DNA of 64,000 nt. Source: Neorhizobium populisoli (GTDB lineage: Bacteria > Pseudomonadota > Alphaproteobacteria > Rhizobiales > Rhizobiaceae). The notes beneath the pieces are model-generated. The model was not told where the DNA came from. It ran no database searches and worked only from the letters and a program-made list of their open reading frames with translations. The position numbers and the translations under genes were made by a program. The stretch is taken from assembly GCF_019430945.1 (NCBI RefSeq), contig NZ_JAHYCB010000010.1:123784-187783 (forward strand), in the 5' to 3' direction. This document shows, one piece after another, positions 7,032 through 15,308 of this stretch (its first letter is position 1; every line of letters starts with the position of its first letter).

Positions 7032-8570
7032 TCACTGGAGAGAGGCCCAGCAGCTGATGCCCTTCTTTTTCAGAACGTTGCAGGCATCGGTGGCATCTTT
7101 CTGGTCATCGAAGCCGCCGAAGCGGGCGCGGTAGATCTGTTCGCCATTGCTGGAGAAGGCGACAGTGAAAGGTTTGGCGGAACGCAATACCTTGCCGCCT
7201 TTATCCTGCGCATTCTGCAGGAGATCCTGAGCCATTTTCTGGGTCGGAGACGCACCGATCTGGATCACCCAACCGTTCGGGCCAACGGCCTGCTGAACCG
7301 GCTTGGACGAAGGCCTGGTGGATGCGGTCGTCACATCATCGACGGTGCCACGGCCGGCACGGCGCGGAGAGACGTCTTCGCTACGCTCCGGAATGTATTC
7401 CGGCGCCGGGGTAGGGACGGCTGCAACGCTTGCGGTTGCCGGAGCAATCATGGCCTGGCTGATGACTTTCTTGGCTTCCGGTTCCGCCGCATAAGCAACG
7501 GCAGACGAAGCGATAGGCTCTTCATTGTAACGGGCGCCTGGCTTCGGACCGGCATTCGGCAGATCGAAGGCGGCAGCCATCTGGCGCGCTTCGGACTGCG
7601 TGGCGGTCACGGCCGGCGCCGAGCGAACCGGAGCAGACGGCATCGGCGCGGTCGGGGCTGCCTGAGCAATCAGGTTCGAGCTGCCGCCGCGGGAGGCCTG
7701 CGGGAGATATTCGGCGACGAGCTTGCGCATGCTGCTGTCACGGGCGGCGCTGGAGCGGCCACCGAGGATGACGGCGACGATCGAGCGGCCATCGAGCTGT
7801 GCGGATGTGGCGAGGTTGCTGCCGGCAGCACGGGTATAACCCGTCTTGATGCCGTCGACGCCCGAAACCGTGCCGACGAGGCGGTTGTGATTTCCGATGA
7901 CCTGCCTGCCGAAGGTGAAGCTGCGGATGGCGAAGTAACCGTAATACTGCGGGAAATGCTGGCGGAGAGCGATGCCGAGACGAGCCTGATCGCGGGCCGT
8001 CGTCATCTGCGCGGTGTTGGGCAGGCCGTTGGCGTTGCGATAGCTGGTGCGGGTCATGCCGAGCGCGCGGGCTTTGCTTGTCATCAGCTGCGCGAAACGA
8101 TCTTCGGAGCCGCCGATCAGTTCGCCAAGGGCAGTCGCCATGTCGTTTGCAGACCGCGTTACCATGGCGCGGATCGCCTGGTCGACATTGACGGCACCGC
8201 CGGGACGAACGCCAAGCTTGGTCGGCGGCTGGGATGCAGCGTGTGCGGAAACCGGTACGGGAGTGTCGAGGCGGATGCGACCTGCTTCCAGCGCTTCGAA
8301 CGTCATGTAGGCGGTCATCATCTTGGTGAGCGATGCGGGATAACGCAGGCCATCCGGATCTTCGCCGTACAAGACCTTGCCGGTTTTGGCATCAACGACA
8401 ATCCCGGCATATTTCGGCGCGCTCTGCGCATGAGCCGTCGTAAGGGCTGAAGCCGCCAGAACAATACCCACAAAGAAGCCGAGAATTCGCCTCGGAGACG
8501 TCGCGCCATCCTTGTGGAAGGAAGCAGAGAACATTTTCTTAGACACTGCCGCACTCATCGCTTGCATCAT
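7032..8570 (-). CDS. Serine D-Ala-D-Ala carboxypeptidase (PBP5-like) with SPOR tail
   Basis: Periplasmic peptidase trimming the terminal D-alanine from peptidoglycan stem peptides. After a signal sequence (hydrophobic core ILGFFVGIVLAASAL, cleavage near AHAQ) comes a full S11 domain with all three motifs: SxxK (YPASLTKMMT), SxN (TRSANDMA) and KTG (DGIKTGYTR). A Pro/Ala-rich linker follows, then a C-terminal SPOR domain (about the last 75 residues, WVIQIGASPTQKMAQDLL) that binds denuded glycan at division sites. This suggests septal targeting. The start is uncertain among GTG 8582, ATG 8570 and later Mets; it does not affect the mature protein. Confidence 0.92.
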   Translation of the reverse strand: MMQAMSAAVSKKMFSASFHKDGATSPRRILGFFVGIVLAASALTTAHAQSAPKYAGIVVDAKTGKVLYGEDPDGLRYPASLTKMMTAYMTFEALEAGRIRLDTPVPVSAHAASQPPTKLGVRPGGAVNVDQAIRAMVTRSANDMATALGELIGGSEDRFAQLMTSKARALGMTRTSYRNANGLPNTAQMTTARDQARLGIALRQHFPQYYGYFAIRSFTFGRQVIGNHNRLVGTVSGVDGIKTGYTRAAGSNLATSAQLDGRSIVAVILGGRSSAARDSSMRKLVAEYLPQASRGGSSNLIAQAAPTAPMPSAPVRSAPAVTATQSEARQMAAAFDLPNAGPKPGARYNEEPIASSAVAYAAEPEAKKVISQAMIAPATASVAAVPTPAPEYIPERSEDVSPRRAGRGTVDDVTTASTRPSSKPVQQAVGPNGWVIQIGASPTQKMAQDLLQNAQDKGGKVLRSAKPFTVAFSSNGEQIYRARFGGFDDQKDATDACNVLKKKGISCWASLQ

Positions 8571-8722
8571 TTTCTTACCCACGTCCGGACGCTCCCCCGT
8601 CGCAGCCGTTGTCCGACAATCTAAGAGAACAGCGTTACCAAGAGGTTTATGATGAATGGCGGCTTGCCACGTTATGCCGCATTTTACGCATCATTTAAGG
8701 GATTTCCGCCCGTCCGCGGTTA

Positions 8723-9457
8723 CTACCTGGCCAACCGGTTTTCGACAAAAAGCCGAACTGCAGCATCAATATGTTGCCAGTCGGGCAGAAGCGCGCTGGA
8801 GAATCGGTAGAGCACGGTGAGGTCCTGGCCAATATGAATATCGCGCTGGCAATCGCCGCTATTCGGCCGCTCGCCGGCGGCAGGCAGAAGGCAGCGGACC
8901 ACGTAATCGGGCTGACCATCCCGCGGTGCGGTGAGGATGATCTCGTTGCCGTAACCGGAATCGGCACGCAGGTGATGAAGCGTCAGGCCGAAATTGACCG
9001 GCTGCGCGGCGCCGTCGAACAGATTGGTATAAATGGGATCCAGCCGGCCGGACATGTCGCGGGACATGGTGCTTTGCGAAAACTGCAGGAAAATCAGGGC
9101 GGAGGATTGGCCGACGTCATCGAATCGCTGCCTGAGGCCGGCGCTGTATCCCTGCATTTCGGGCCAGGTCAGATAGAGGTCGACCCGTTCTGCGGTACCC
9201 GACTGGCGCTGGTCGCGAAAGCGAATCGTATTGGCGAAGAGCGTCAGCTTGTCGAGGCCGATCTGGACTGCAAACTGCTCGGTGCTGTCGGTATGGCCCG
9301 CAAGCGCGATCCGTTCACCGAACCAGCGTCCGCCGATGCTGATTCCGATGGTCAGGAGGGCGAGTACCGCGACAACGGCTGTCAGCCGGTAGACGAAACG
9401 GCTGGAGATCAGCGGTTCTTCTTCCGTGATCGATGGATTGGGGGCTGGAGCTGCCAT
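8723..9457 (-). CDS. Membrane-anchored protein of unknown function, CtrA box upstream
   Basis: A 244-residue protein with a short cytoplasmic N terminus and one membrane helix (about residues 25-45, VYRLTAVVAVLALLTIGISI). A large non-cytoplasmic domain follows (FAVQIGLDKLTLFANTIRF, then a beta-rich stretch with two Cys that could form a disulfide). No domain is recognised. It resembles conserved exported proteins of Rhizobiales. A TTAA-N7-TTAA site about 106 bases upstream suggests cell-cycle regulation by CtrA. It ends 153 bases before the SPOR-tailed carboxypeptidase on the same strand. Confidence 0.75.
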   Translation of the reverse strand: MAAPAPNPSITEEEPLISSRFVYRLTAVVAVLALLTIGISIGGRWFGERIALAGHTDSTEQFAVQIGLDKLTLFANTIRFRDQRQSGTAERVDLYLTWPEMQGYSAGLRQRFDDVGQSSALIFLQFSQSTMSRDMSGRLDPIYTNLFDGAAQPVNFGLTLHHLRADSGYGNEIILTAPRDGQPDYVVRCLLPAAGERPNSGDCQRDIHIGQDLTVLYRFSSALLPDWQHIDAAVRLFVENRLAR

Positions 9458-9562
9458 GACCTGCGTTCCGTGTTCGTTTGGACGATTCGCTATGCTCCGG
9501 ATTGGAACAGGAACGCGATACAGGTGCGGGCAGGCGAATGACGGCAGTCTGGCGATTTGCGG

Positions 9563-9577
9563 TTAATGTTTTGTTAA
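9563..9577. promoter_or_regulatory. CtrA-type box
   Basis: TTAA-TGTTTTG-TTAA, a perfect match to the alphaproteobacterial CtrA consensus TTAA-N7-TTAA. It lies 106 bases upstream of the anchored-protein start at 9457 and just beyond the terminator of the neighbouring protease gene. Confidence 0.55.
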
Positions 9578-9620
9578 TGAAAACGAAAGGCGGCCGCCGA
9601 ACATCATGATCGCGGCCGCC
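9578..9620 (-). terminator. Terminator of the transglutaminase-like protease gene
   Basis: Arms GGCGGCCGC (9589-9597) and GCGGCCGCC (9612-9620). Read on the minus strand, the hairpin is followed by TTTCGTTTTCA, a good U-rich tail. It begins 23 bases after the stop codon at 9643. Confidence 0.75.
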
Positions 9621-9642
9621 ATGGGGAGACGTAATACTCGGC

Positions 9643-10254
9643 TTACTTGCTGACGGAGCTGACGGCGGTGGCGCGGCCGTCCTGCAGCTTGACCCAGCGG
9701 GCTGGATCATCCTGCGCCTGGCGCTTGAGATAGGTATATTCGGTATCGGTCCAGAGCATGACCTTGTTGCGCATGTTGTCGAGCACGAAGTCGCCGCGGT
9801 CGGTGCGCACGGTCAGCACGGCATGGCCTTCGCCATTCGGCTGGAGCACGACGGTGATCAGCAGGTCGGAAGGATCGAAACCCTTCTTCATCAGCATCTT
9901 GCGCTTCAGCAGAACGAAATCCTCGCAATCGCCGACGGTGCGGGGATAGGCCCAGCGCTCTTCGACGCCGTAGATTTCCTGGTCGGTCATCGGCGTGATC
10001 GACGTATTGACCGTATAGTTGACGTCGAGAAGCGTGCGCCAGCGATCTTCGGTCAGCGCCAGCGGACCTGCGTCCGTATAGGTCTTCGCACATTCGCTGA
10101 CATAGGTCTGGCAGAACTCATAATGGCCGAGCGGCGGGTTGGCATTGCCGATGATACGCATTGCGCCAGCCGGCATGCCGAAGGAGTTTCCGGCAGAAAC
10201 GAGTGCCACGAAAGCAGCGGCTGCGGCGAGTTTCAGTCCCTTGCTGTATTTCAT
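9643..10254 (-). CDS. Transglutaminase-like cysteine proteinase (BTLCP, DUF920)
   Basis: Periplasmic cysteine protease-like protein of 203 residues. A signal peptide (MKYSKGLKLAAAAAFVALVS, cleavage near NSFG) precedes a domain with the Cys-His-Asp triad in its usual context: GDCEDFVLLK, EGHAVLTVRT and FVLDNM. BTLCP family members process surface adhesins such as LapA in pseudomonads, but many rhizobial copies stand alone, as here, with no adhesin or secretion genes nearby. A GGGGAGA ribosome site precedes the ATG at 10254; an upstream in-frame Met would spoil the signal peptide. It has its own terminator. The target is unknown. Confidence 0.88.
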   Translation of the reverse strand: MKYSKGLKLAAAAAFVALVSAGNSFGMPAGAMRIIGNANPPLGHYEFCQTYVSECAKTYTDAGPLALTEDRWRTLLDVNYTVNTSITPMTDQEIYGVEERWAYPRTVGDCEDFVLLKRKMLMKKGFDPSDLLITVVLQPNGEGHAVLTVRTDRGDFVLDNMRNKVMLWTDTEYTYLKRQAQDDPARWVKLQDGRATAVSSVSK

Positions 10255-10734
10255 TTTTTTGTCTCCCCGTTGTTGGGAAGACATTGCCAGACAGGGTTTG
10301 ATCGACCGCAAAATCTCGTAGTAAAATCAAACTCTTATTTGAATTCAATTTGACTAAAACATGCGTCAAATACGCATCTCATTTTTCTAAAATACCGCGC
10401 AAATTTGCCGCGTATTTTCATAAAATTGGACCTATTCGGCGGTCCATCGACGCGCGTTTTCGCGCTATGACGTTGAATGATCGGCAGTTTTGGACTTTGT
10501 GGCGAGAGCGGCCGAGGCTGCCATCGGCTGTCGGTAAGCCCCTGTTTTGCACGACTTCGATCGCCTCGATGCCATTCGAATGCGTCTTCGAGGCGCTTGA
10601 ACGAGCAGAAATCCGTGTTTTAGAACCTCGAAAAAAGTGCCGAAAGAGCACATTTTTTCGAAAAAAAGTTCGTTTTGATACAGGCGACCCGTTTCGGGCA
10701 CGGATTTGGTGGGCCCGCGGAAGTTTTAGAAACG
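10255..10734. other. 480-base AT-rich gap without a supported gene
   Basis: Much richer in A and T than its surroundings, with A/T runs and direct echoes of GAAAAAA. It must contain the promoter of the protease gene at 9643-10254. A plus-strand open frame exists, but it starts at a TTG with no ribosome site and runs into the PilZ terminator, so it is not called. I see no RNA gene or repeat here. Confidence 0.5.
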
Positions 10735-10762
10735 AAAAAGGGCGGCCGAGGCCACCCTTTTC
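10735..10762 (-). terminator. Terminator of the PilZ gene
   Basis: On the minus strand a 9-bp stem AAGGGTGGC/GCCGCCCTT (one G-T pair) with loop CTCG is followed by TTTCGTTTC, about 28 bases after the stop codon. Confidence 0.85.
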
Positions 10763-10790
10763 TGGATCCAAATGATCGCTGTTGAGGTAA

Positions 10791-11402
10791 TCAGAGGAAT
10801 TCGGTGAGGGTCTCGCGTGACTGCACGGAGTTGAACTCGATCGCCACGCCTTCCATGAAATGGCGGACGACACGGCCACGCATGTTGCCGAGCCGCACAG
10901 GCGTGCCAAGTGCAGGGCGAATATCGATATCGACCGCCGCGCCCGACAGCGAAAGGTCCATGATGCGGCAGGCATAACGACGGCCGTCGTCGAGCGTGAT
11001 CTCGCAACGGGTGCTGCGCGGCGTCAGACGGTCGTGGCGGCGATCCTCAGGCAGGCCGAGTTCGTGCTTGTTGGCAATCCAGGTCAGCTGCGCCGCGAGC
11101 TTTTCGCGCTTGCGGTCGGTCGCGTTGATCGACATCACGAAACCGGTGTTCGACAGGCTGAGGACGGTGCCTTCCAGTCTGCCGATATGATCGAGATAAG
11201 CGATGACGCGTTCGCCTGCGATCGGACGGCCGACGCAGGTGAAAGATACATCACCCGGCGACATGTCGACGACGTTGCAGGGAAACTCCTCGTGAGTTGC
11301 AAGCATCAGCCGACCCGGGATGTTCACAGACACACGCTGGAAGGCTCTCTGGGCCTGAGGTGGCTGGGCGGAGGGTGTCTGCGAGGATTGGAAAGAGTAC
11401 AT
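10791..11402 (-). CDS. Tandem PilZ-domain protein
   Basis: A 203-residue soluble protein with two PilZ-like halves. The first (about residues 20-95; FQRVSVNIPGRLML, NVVDMSPGDVSF) has a degenerate c-di-GMP motif. The second (about 118-195; DRRHDRLTPR then DLSLSGAAVDI) retains the RxxxR and D/NxSxxG elements that bind cyclic di-GMP. Such proteins act as c-di-GMP receptors affecting motility, exopolysaccharide or development. The gene stands alone with its own terminator, so the output partner is unknown. The ATG at 11402 gives the N-terminal stretch MYSFQSSQTPS. Confidence 0.85.
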   Translation of the reverse strand: MYSFQSSQTPSAQPPQAQRAFQRVSVNIPGRLMLATHEEFPCNVVDMSPGDVSFTCVGRPIAGERVIAYLDHIGRLEGTVLSLSNTGFVMSINATDRKREKLAAQLTWIANKHELGLPEDRRHDRLTPRSTRCEITLDDGRRYACRIMDLSLSGAAVDIDIRPALGTPVRLGNMRGRVVRHFMEGVAIEFNSVQSRETLTEFL

Positions 11403-11519
11403 CTACGGAAGCTTTTCTCTGAGAGAAACCTGTTAAAGAGATAGCGCGCTGCGGTTAACAGAAGGTTTGGGCGCTATCGAACGTTGAGCCGCGCAATGCC
11501 GCGATTTAAGTGATTATGA

Positions 11520-12104
11520 TCAAATGCGACGGTCAGGGAAGATGCGGCGCAGGCGTTCGCCAAGGCCGCGCTGGTCGGCAATGACCGGCATGCCGAAATG
11601 TGAGACGTCGCCGGTCAGGAAGGTCCAGTTGTCGAGTGCCAGGCCTTTGACTGGCAGTTCCGTTTCCGGATAGCGGTCCGTCTGCGGCAGGAGAGCACCC
11701 AGGACCCTGTCGCTTCTCTCATGTTCCGACGATTTCATCGGCAGGAGCAGCATTTCATGGGGATGGCGATATTTTCCATTCACCGCGTCGACTTCGATAT
11801 GCGCCGGCACCTCGTCATGAATGACATTATGAACGATCTCGACGGAACGCCGGTAGTCGCTCGTCAACCACATCTCGGCAAATGCCGCTCCACGGAATTC
11901 ACGGGCGAACAGGTCACAGATTCGGGTGCCCGCCAGGCGGAAACTGGGCACGCCGTCCGCGTCGTTTGCTGCAATAAAAAGATAGGGCAGCAGATGACGC
12001 AGGGCCGCCGGATCGATTTCGGTGCGCAGAGGGGCAGGGCGATCGCGCTTGATATTGATCCAGTAGTCGAAGACTGCCCGGCTGGCCTGGTTCCGCATCC
12101 GCAC
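11520..12104 (-). CDS. PAS_5 family protein (COG5388)
   Basis: A 194-residue cytoplasmic protein consisting mainly of an atypical PAS domain found in Alphaproteobacteria: VFDYWINIKRDRPAPLR, then IDPAALRHLLPYLFI, then FRLAGTRICDLFAREFRG. It has no kinase, cyclase or output domain, so it probably works as a sensory or adaptor module. In Caulobacter, proteins of this type include MopJ. Start codons at 12104 and two codons later are equally possible. The gene is divergent from the rhomboid-family gene. Confidence 0.8.
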   Translation of the reverse strand: MRMRNQASRAVFDYWINIKRDRPAPLRTEIDPAALRHLLPYLFIAANDADGVPSFRLAGTRICDLFAREFRGAAFAEMWLTSDYRRSVEIVHNVIHDEVPAHIEVDAVNGKYRHPHEMLLLPMKSSEHERSDRVLGALLPQTDRYPETELPVKGLALDNWTFLTGDVSHFGMPVIADQRGLGERLRRIFPDRRI

Positions 12105-12313
12105 TCACCTGTCACATTCTGATGCAGATCGCGCCTCATGCACGATCGGTTCTGATCATTCAGCGAAAACCGTGCCACAGGCAGGCTAATAGGGTTAGTG
12201 GATGGTTAATTCTCGATGCATTGGCCGGCGGCCGGCGACATTCTGCCGTGCTTCCCTTTGGTCGGTCGCTCCTATATGCCTTGCGGAACATTCTGGATGG
12301 ACGGACAGCGATT

Positions 12314-13084
12314 TTGACGAACAGCGATAACGGCCCCGATTTTGTAGACGGACCGGAGAGGGACGAAGGGGAAAGAGAAACTTCACCGCCGGTATTTAAC
12401 CTGCCACGGAGCATCGTCGTCACGCTCGCGCTGCTGATCGTTATCTTCGTGGTGCAGGAATACCTGCTCGATGCCGATATGCGGGCCTATTTCGTCATAA
12501 CATTCGCGTTTACGCCGGTGCGCTATATCTATCCTTTGGCGGATCAAGGGTTCGAATGGCTCTGGACACCTTTCACCTATTCGCTGCTGCATGGCGGCAT
12601 CGAGCATATTGTCTTTAACTCGCTCTGGCTGATGGCCTTCGGCGCCCCGGTTGCCAGACGTTTCGGCGCATTGCGCTATACGCTGTTCTGGATTTTTTCG
12701 GCAGTCGCAGCGGCATTCTTCCATGCGGCGCTGAACTGGGGCGATCAGACCCTGTTAATCGGCGCCTCGGGTGTCGTCTCGGGGCTGATGGGCGCCGCCT
12801 GCCGTTTCGCCTTTCCCGGCAGGCGCGGATACGATCGCACCCATGGTCATCTTTATCCGCGCCAGTCGATAGCAGGTGCCTTCCGCAATCGCACGGTCGT
12901 CACCTTTTCCGCCATGTGGTTCTTCGGCAACCTGCTGATCGCCTTCGGCGTGTCGCTGTTCGGTGCGGATGTCGGGCCGATCGCATGGGATGCGCATATT
13001 GGTGGCTTCCTGTTCGGCTTTCTGCTGTTCGGCCTGTTCGATCCTCTGCCGGCCGCGGCGCATCTGCCTTTCACGCGGTCTTGA
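12314..13084 (+). CDS. Rhomboid family intramembrane serine protease
   Basis: Predicted six-helix membrane protease of 256 residues. The HN region (HGGIEHIVFNSLWL), the catalytic Ser motif GASGVVSG and the C-terminal catalytic His (WDAHIGGFLFG) are all present. The start is inferred as TTG 12314 because the encoded MTNSDNGPDFVDGPERD looks like the usual acidic cytoplasmic N terminus. The open frame extends up to an ATG at 12122, but the extra 64 residues look non-coding. It has no obvious functional partner nearby. Substrates are not predictable. Confidence 0.85.
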   Translation: MTNSDNGPDFVDGPERDEGERETSPPVFNLPRSIVVTLALLIVIFVVQEYLLDADMRAYFVITFAFTPVRYIYPLADQGFEWLWTPFTYSLLHGGIEHIVFNSLWLMAFGAPVARRFGALRYTLFWIFSAVAAAFFHAALNWGDQTLLIGASGVVSGLMGAACRFAFPGRRGYDRTHGHLYPRQSIAGAFRNRTVVTFSAMWFFGNLLIAFGVSLFGADVGPIAWDAHIGGFLFGFLLFGLFDPLPAAAHLPFTRS

Positions 13085-13186
13085 TCTGGCCTTGACCTCG
13101 CCCTAACATCCATCAGATGCGGTGAATTGCTGCATGGCGCCTTCCGGAGGAAGGTTGGCGCCGACCGGTGGTGCGAGGAGAGAACC

Positions 13187-13621
13187 ATGGCAATAGTCGT
13201 CAAGAACATGCTCGATGCCAAAGGCCGCGACGTAGTGACCGTCGGGCCGGACAAGACGCTTCTGGAAGTCGCCGACATTCTCAACAGCAAGAAGATCGGT
13301 GCCGTGGTGATTACCGGCATGGAAGGCCGGATATCTGGCATCTTTACCGAGCGCGACCTGGTGCGGGCCATTGCCAGCAAGGGGCCATCTGTGCTCGACC
13401 AGCCGGTCAAGTCGGCAATGACCACCGCGGTGACGCGCTGTCGGGAAGAGACGACCGTCGATGAGTTGATGGGAATGATGAGTTCCGGACGTTTTCGTCA
13501 CGTGCCCGTCGAACACGAAGGCAAACTGGCCGGCATTATTTCAATCGGCGACGTGGTGAAGTCGCGTATCCGCGAGGCCGAACTCGAAGCCGAGCAGATG
13601 AAGGCCTATATCGCCGGCTGA
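13187..13621 (+). CDS. Stand-alone CBS-pair protein
   Basis: A 144-residue protein comprising two CBS motifs (about residues 10-65 and 75-130), with RISGIFTERDLVRAI and KLAGIISIGDVVKSRI marking the two repeats. CBS pairs bind adenine nucleotides and act as energy or redox sensors. Proteins of this type (COG2905-like) are common singletons in rhizobia. GAGGAGAG lies just before the ATG at 13187. A GC-rich hairpin follows the stop (13629-13655) but lacks a downstream T-run. Confidence 0.88.
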   Translation: MAIVVKNMLDAKGRDVVTVGPDKTLLEVADILNSKKIGAVVITGMEGRISGIFTERDLVRAIASKGPSVLDQPVKSAMTTAVTRCREETTVDELMGMMSSGRFRHVPVEHEGKLAGIISIGDVVKSRIREAELEAEQMKAYIAG

Positions 13622-13628
13622 TTTTTTT

Positions 13629-13655
13629 GAAAGCCTCGCTGGGTGCGAGGCTTTC
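13629..13655. other. Stem-loop after the CBS gene
   Basis: Perfect 11-bp arms GAAAGCCTCGC/GCGAGGCTTTC with a 5-base loop, 8 bases after the CBS stop. On the plus strand it has T's before, not after, the hairpin, so it is a weak terminator candidate. It may block exonucleases. Confidence 0.45.
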
Positions 13656-13702
13656 GAACAGATTCGTGGACTTCGCCTTCATTTGATGGAGGCGACCTAA
13701 CC

Positions 13703-14668
13703 TTATCGTGCGAAAACGTCCTGCATACGCTTCAGCGCGGCGATCTGTGCGATGGTTTCATTATATCCGCGATCTATCGCTTCGCCGGCCCGGTGGAACT
13801 CGGACATGCCGATATCGCCGACGCGCGGGTGCAGCGCCAGATCCGGCGGGTCGCCCGCGAGCCTCGCGCGGGAAATCCGTTCCTGGATGATGTTGAAGGC
13901 CTGCACCATGGTGCCGGCAACCCCGGTCCGCACATTGTTGTCGACTTGCTTGCGACGGCCGTCATCGATCGGCTGGACGCTGGCATTGTGTTTCACCACC
14001 GCCGAGCGGCCATAGATGTCGTAGTTCAGGTTAACCGCCACGACGAGCGGCTGTTCATAGGCGCGGCAGACCGAAGTTGGAACCGGGTTGACCAAGGCGC
14101 CATCGACCAGCGTGCGATTGTTGCATTTAATCGGCTCGAAAATGCCGGGCAGGGCATAGGATGCGCGCAGGGCGGTAATCAGCGAGCCGCTGGAAATCCA
14201 GACCTCGTGGCCGCTATGCAGCTCCGTCGCCACCGATACGAACGGCCGATCGAGGTCCTCGACATTCAGGCCATCCAGATGTTCCTGCATGCGCTTGGTC
14301 AGTCGCAGCCCACCGAGCAGGCCCGCACCACCGATAGTAAGGTCGAGGAAACCGGCAATCCGCCGCATAGTGAGCGAGCGGGCGAAGGTTTCGAGCTCAT
14401 CGAGCTTGCCGGCGAGATAACAGCCGCCGACGAGAGCACCAATCGAGGTGCCCGCAATCATGCCGACTTCGATGCCCGATTCATCCAGCGCACGCAGCAC
14501 GCCGATATGCGCCCAGCCACGAGCGGCGCCGCCACCCAGCGCGAGAGCGAGTTTGGCTTTTCGGGGAGCTTCGATGATTTCGGGAGGCTTGGGCTCGATA
14601 ACTTGCGTGCCGCCTGCCTCGGCAGGCGCCGCGTGTGGATCATGACGATTCCAACCCCAGTTCAGCAT
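13703..14668 (-). CDS. Patatin-like phospholipase, RssA family
   Basis: A 321-residue predicted lipid acyl hydrolase with a Ser-Asp dyad. Visible motifs are the oxyanion loop GGGAARGWAH, the nucleophile elbow GTSIGALVG and the catalytic Asp in DGALVNPVP. The start MLNWGWNRHD at 14668 is preferred because GGAGGG lies 9 bases before it; an earlier GTG overlaps that site. There is no signal peptide or membrane helix, although the N-terminal 45 residues are Pro-rich and unstructured. It lies downstream of folE and hisI on the same strand, separated by 177 bases. The substrate is unknown. Confidence 0.9.
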   Translation of the reverse strand: MLNWGWNRHDPHAAPAEAGGTQVIEPKPPEIIEAPRKAKLALALGGGAARGWAHIGVLRALDESGIEVGMIAGTSIGALVGGCYLAGKLDELETFARSLTMRRIAGFLDLTIGGAGLLGGLRLTKRMQEHLDGLNVEDLDRPFVSVATELHSGHEVWISSGSLITALRASYALPGIFEPIKCNNRTLVDGALVNPVPTSVCRAYEQPLVVAVNLNYDIYGRSAVVKHNASVQPIDDGRRKQVDNNVRTGVAGTMVQAFNIIQERISRARLAGDPPDLALHPRVGDIGMSEFHRAGEAIDRGYNETIAQIAALKRMQDVFAR

Positions 14669-14781
14669 CGATAAACACCCTCCAAGGCTGAACACTACCC
14701 CGTCTGACGATTAAACGCCTTCAGGAGTTTCGAAATCGTTTATTCCGATGGGACGTGGCGAAAAACGAGGCAGATGCCCAA

Positions 14782-14801
14782 TTGGTTCCCTTGGGAACCA
14801 A
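14782..14801. other. Short perfect-arm palindrome 3' of hisI
   Basis: TTGGTTCCC and GGGAACCAA separated by TT. It lies 45 bases past the hisI stop, between hisI and the patatin gene. There is no T-run, so it is probably an mRNA-end hairpin. Confidence 0.4.
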
Positions 14802-14845
14802 GGCCGCAGGCGAAGAGCCGGAGAGACCACAACGCCTTGAATTCC

Positions 14846-15295
14846 CTAGCCGGAGTAAACCGTATCGGGATCAAAATGGCGGTGATCGTCGGTGATTGCA
14901 AGGACAGCCTTGCTGTCACTTTTCGTTACCGTGCGATAGAAACAGGAGCGGCGTCCCGTATGGCAGGTGGCATCGTGTCCGGCGACCGAAACCTTCAGCC
15001 AGACGGCGTCCTGATCGCAGTCGGTGCGCAATTCATGGACGGTCTGCAGATTGCCGGAGGATTCGCCCTTCTTCCAGATTTTGTCCCGCGAACGGCTGTA
15101 ATAATGGGCAATGCCGGTTTCGATCGTCAGCGCCAGCGCTTCTGCATTCATATGCGCCACCATCAGCAACTCGCCATCGTGAACATCCGTCACGACGGCG
15201 GTTACCAAGCCATTGGCATCGAATTTGGGCGTGAAGGCACCTGCGCCTTCCAGAACCGCCTTGTCGGCGGATGGCTTTTCGAACGGGATCGACAT
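14846..15295 (-). CDS. hisI: Phosphoribosyl-AMP cyclohydrolase HisI
   Basis: Third step of histidine synthesis: opens the adenine ring of PR-AMP using Zn2+. The 149-residue single-domain form (not fused to HisE) carries the catalytic signatures YYSRSRDKIWKKGESSG, TDCDQDAVW and the Zn-binding ATCHTGRRSCFY. The start MSIPFEKPSADKAV lies 13 bases after the folE stop on the same strand; a longer frame would overlap folE. The folE-hisI pairing suggests co-transcription of two cyclohydrolases acting on related purine nucleotides. Confidence 0.95.
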   Translation of the reverse strand: MSIPFEKPSADKAVLEGAGAFTPKFDANGLVTAVVTDVHDGELLMVAHMNAEALALTIETGIAHYYSRSRDKIWKKGESSGNLQTVHELRTDCDQDAVWLKVSVAGHDATCHTGRRSCFYRTVTKSDSKAVLAITDDHRHFDPDTVYSG

Positions 15296-15308
15296 TTTGG
15301 CCAGCTTC

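Noticed and set aside
10350..10775. 141-codon plus-strand open frame in the AT-rich gap
   Set aside because: It starts at a TTG without a ribosome site, its codon usage is unlike its neighbours, and its end crosses the PilZ terminator.
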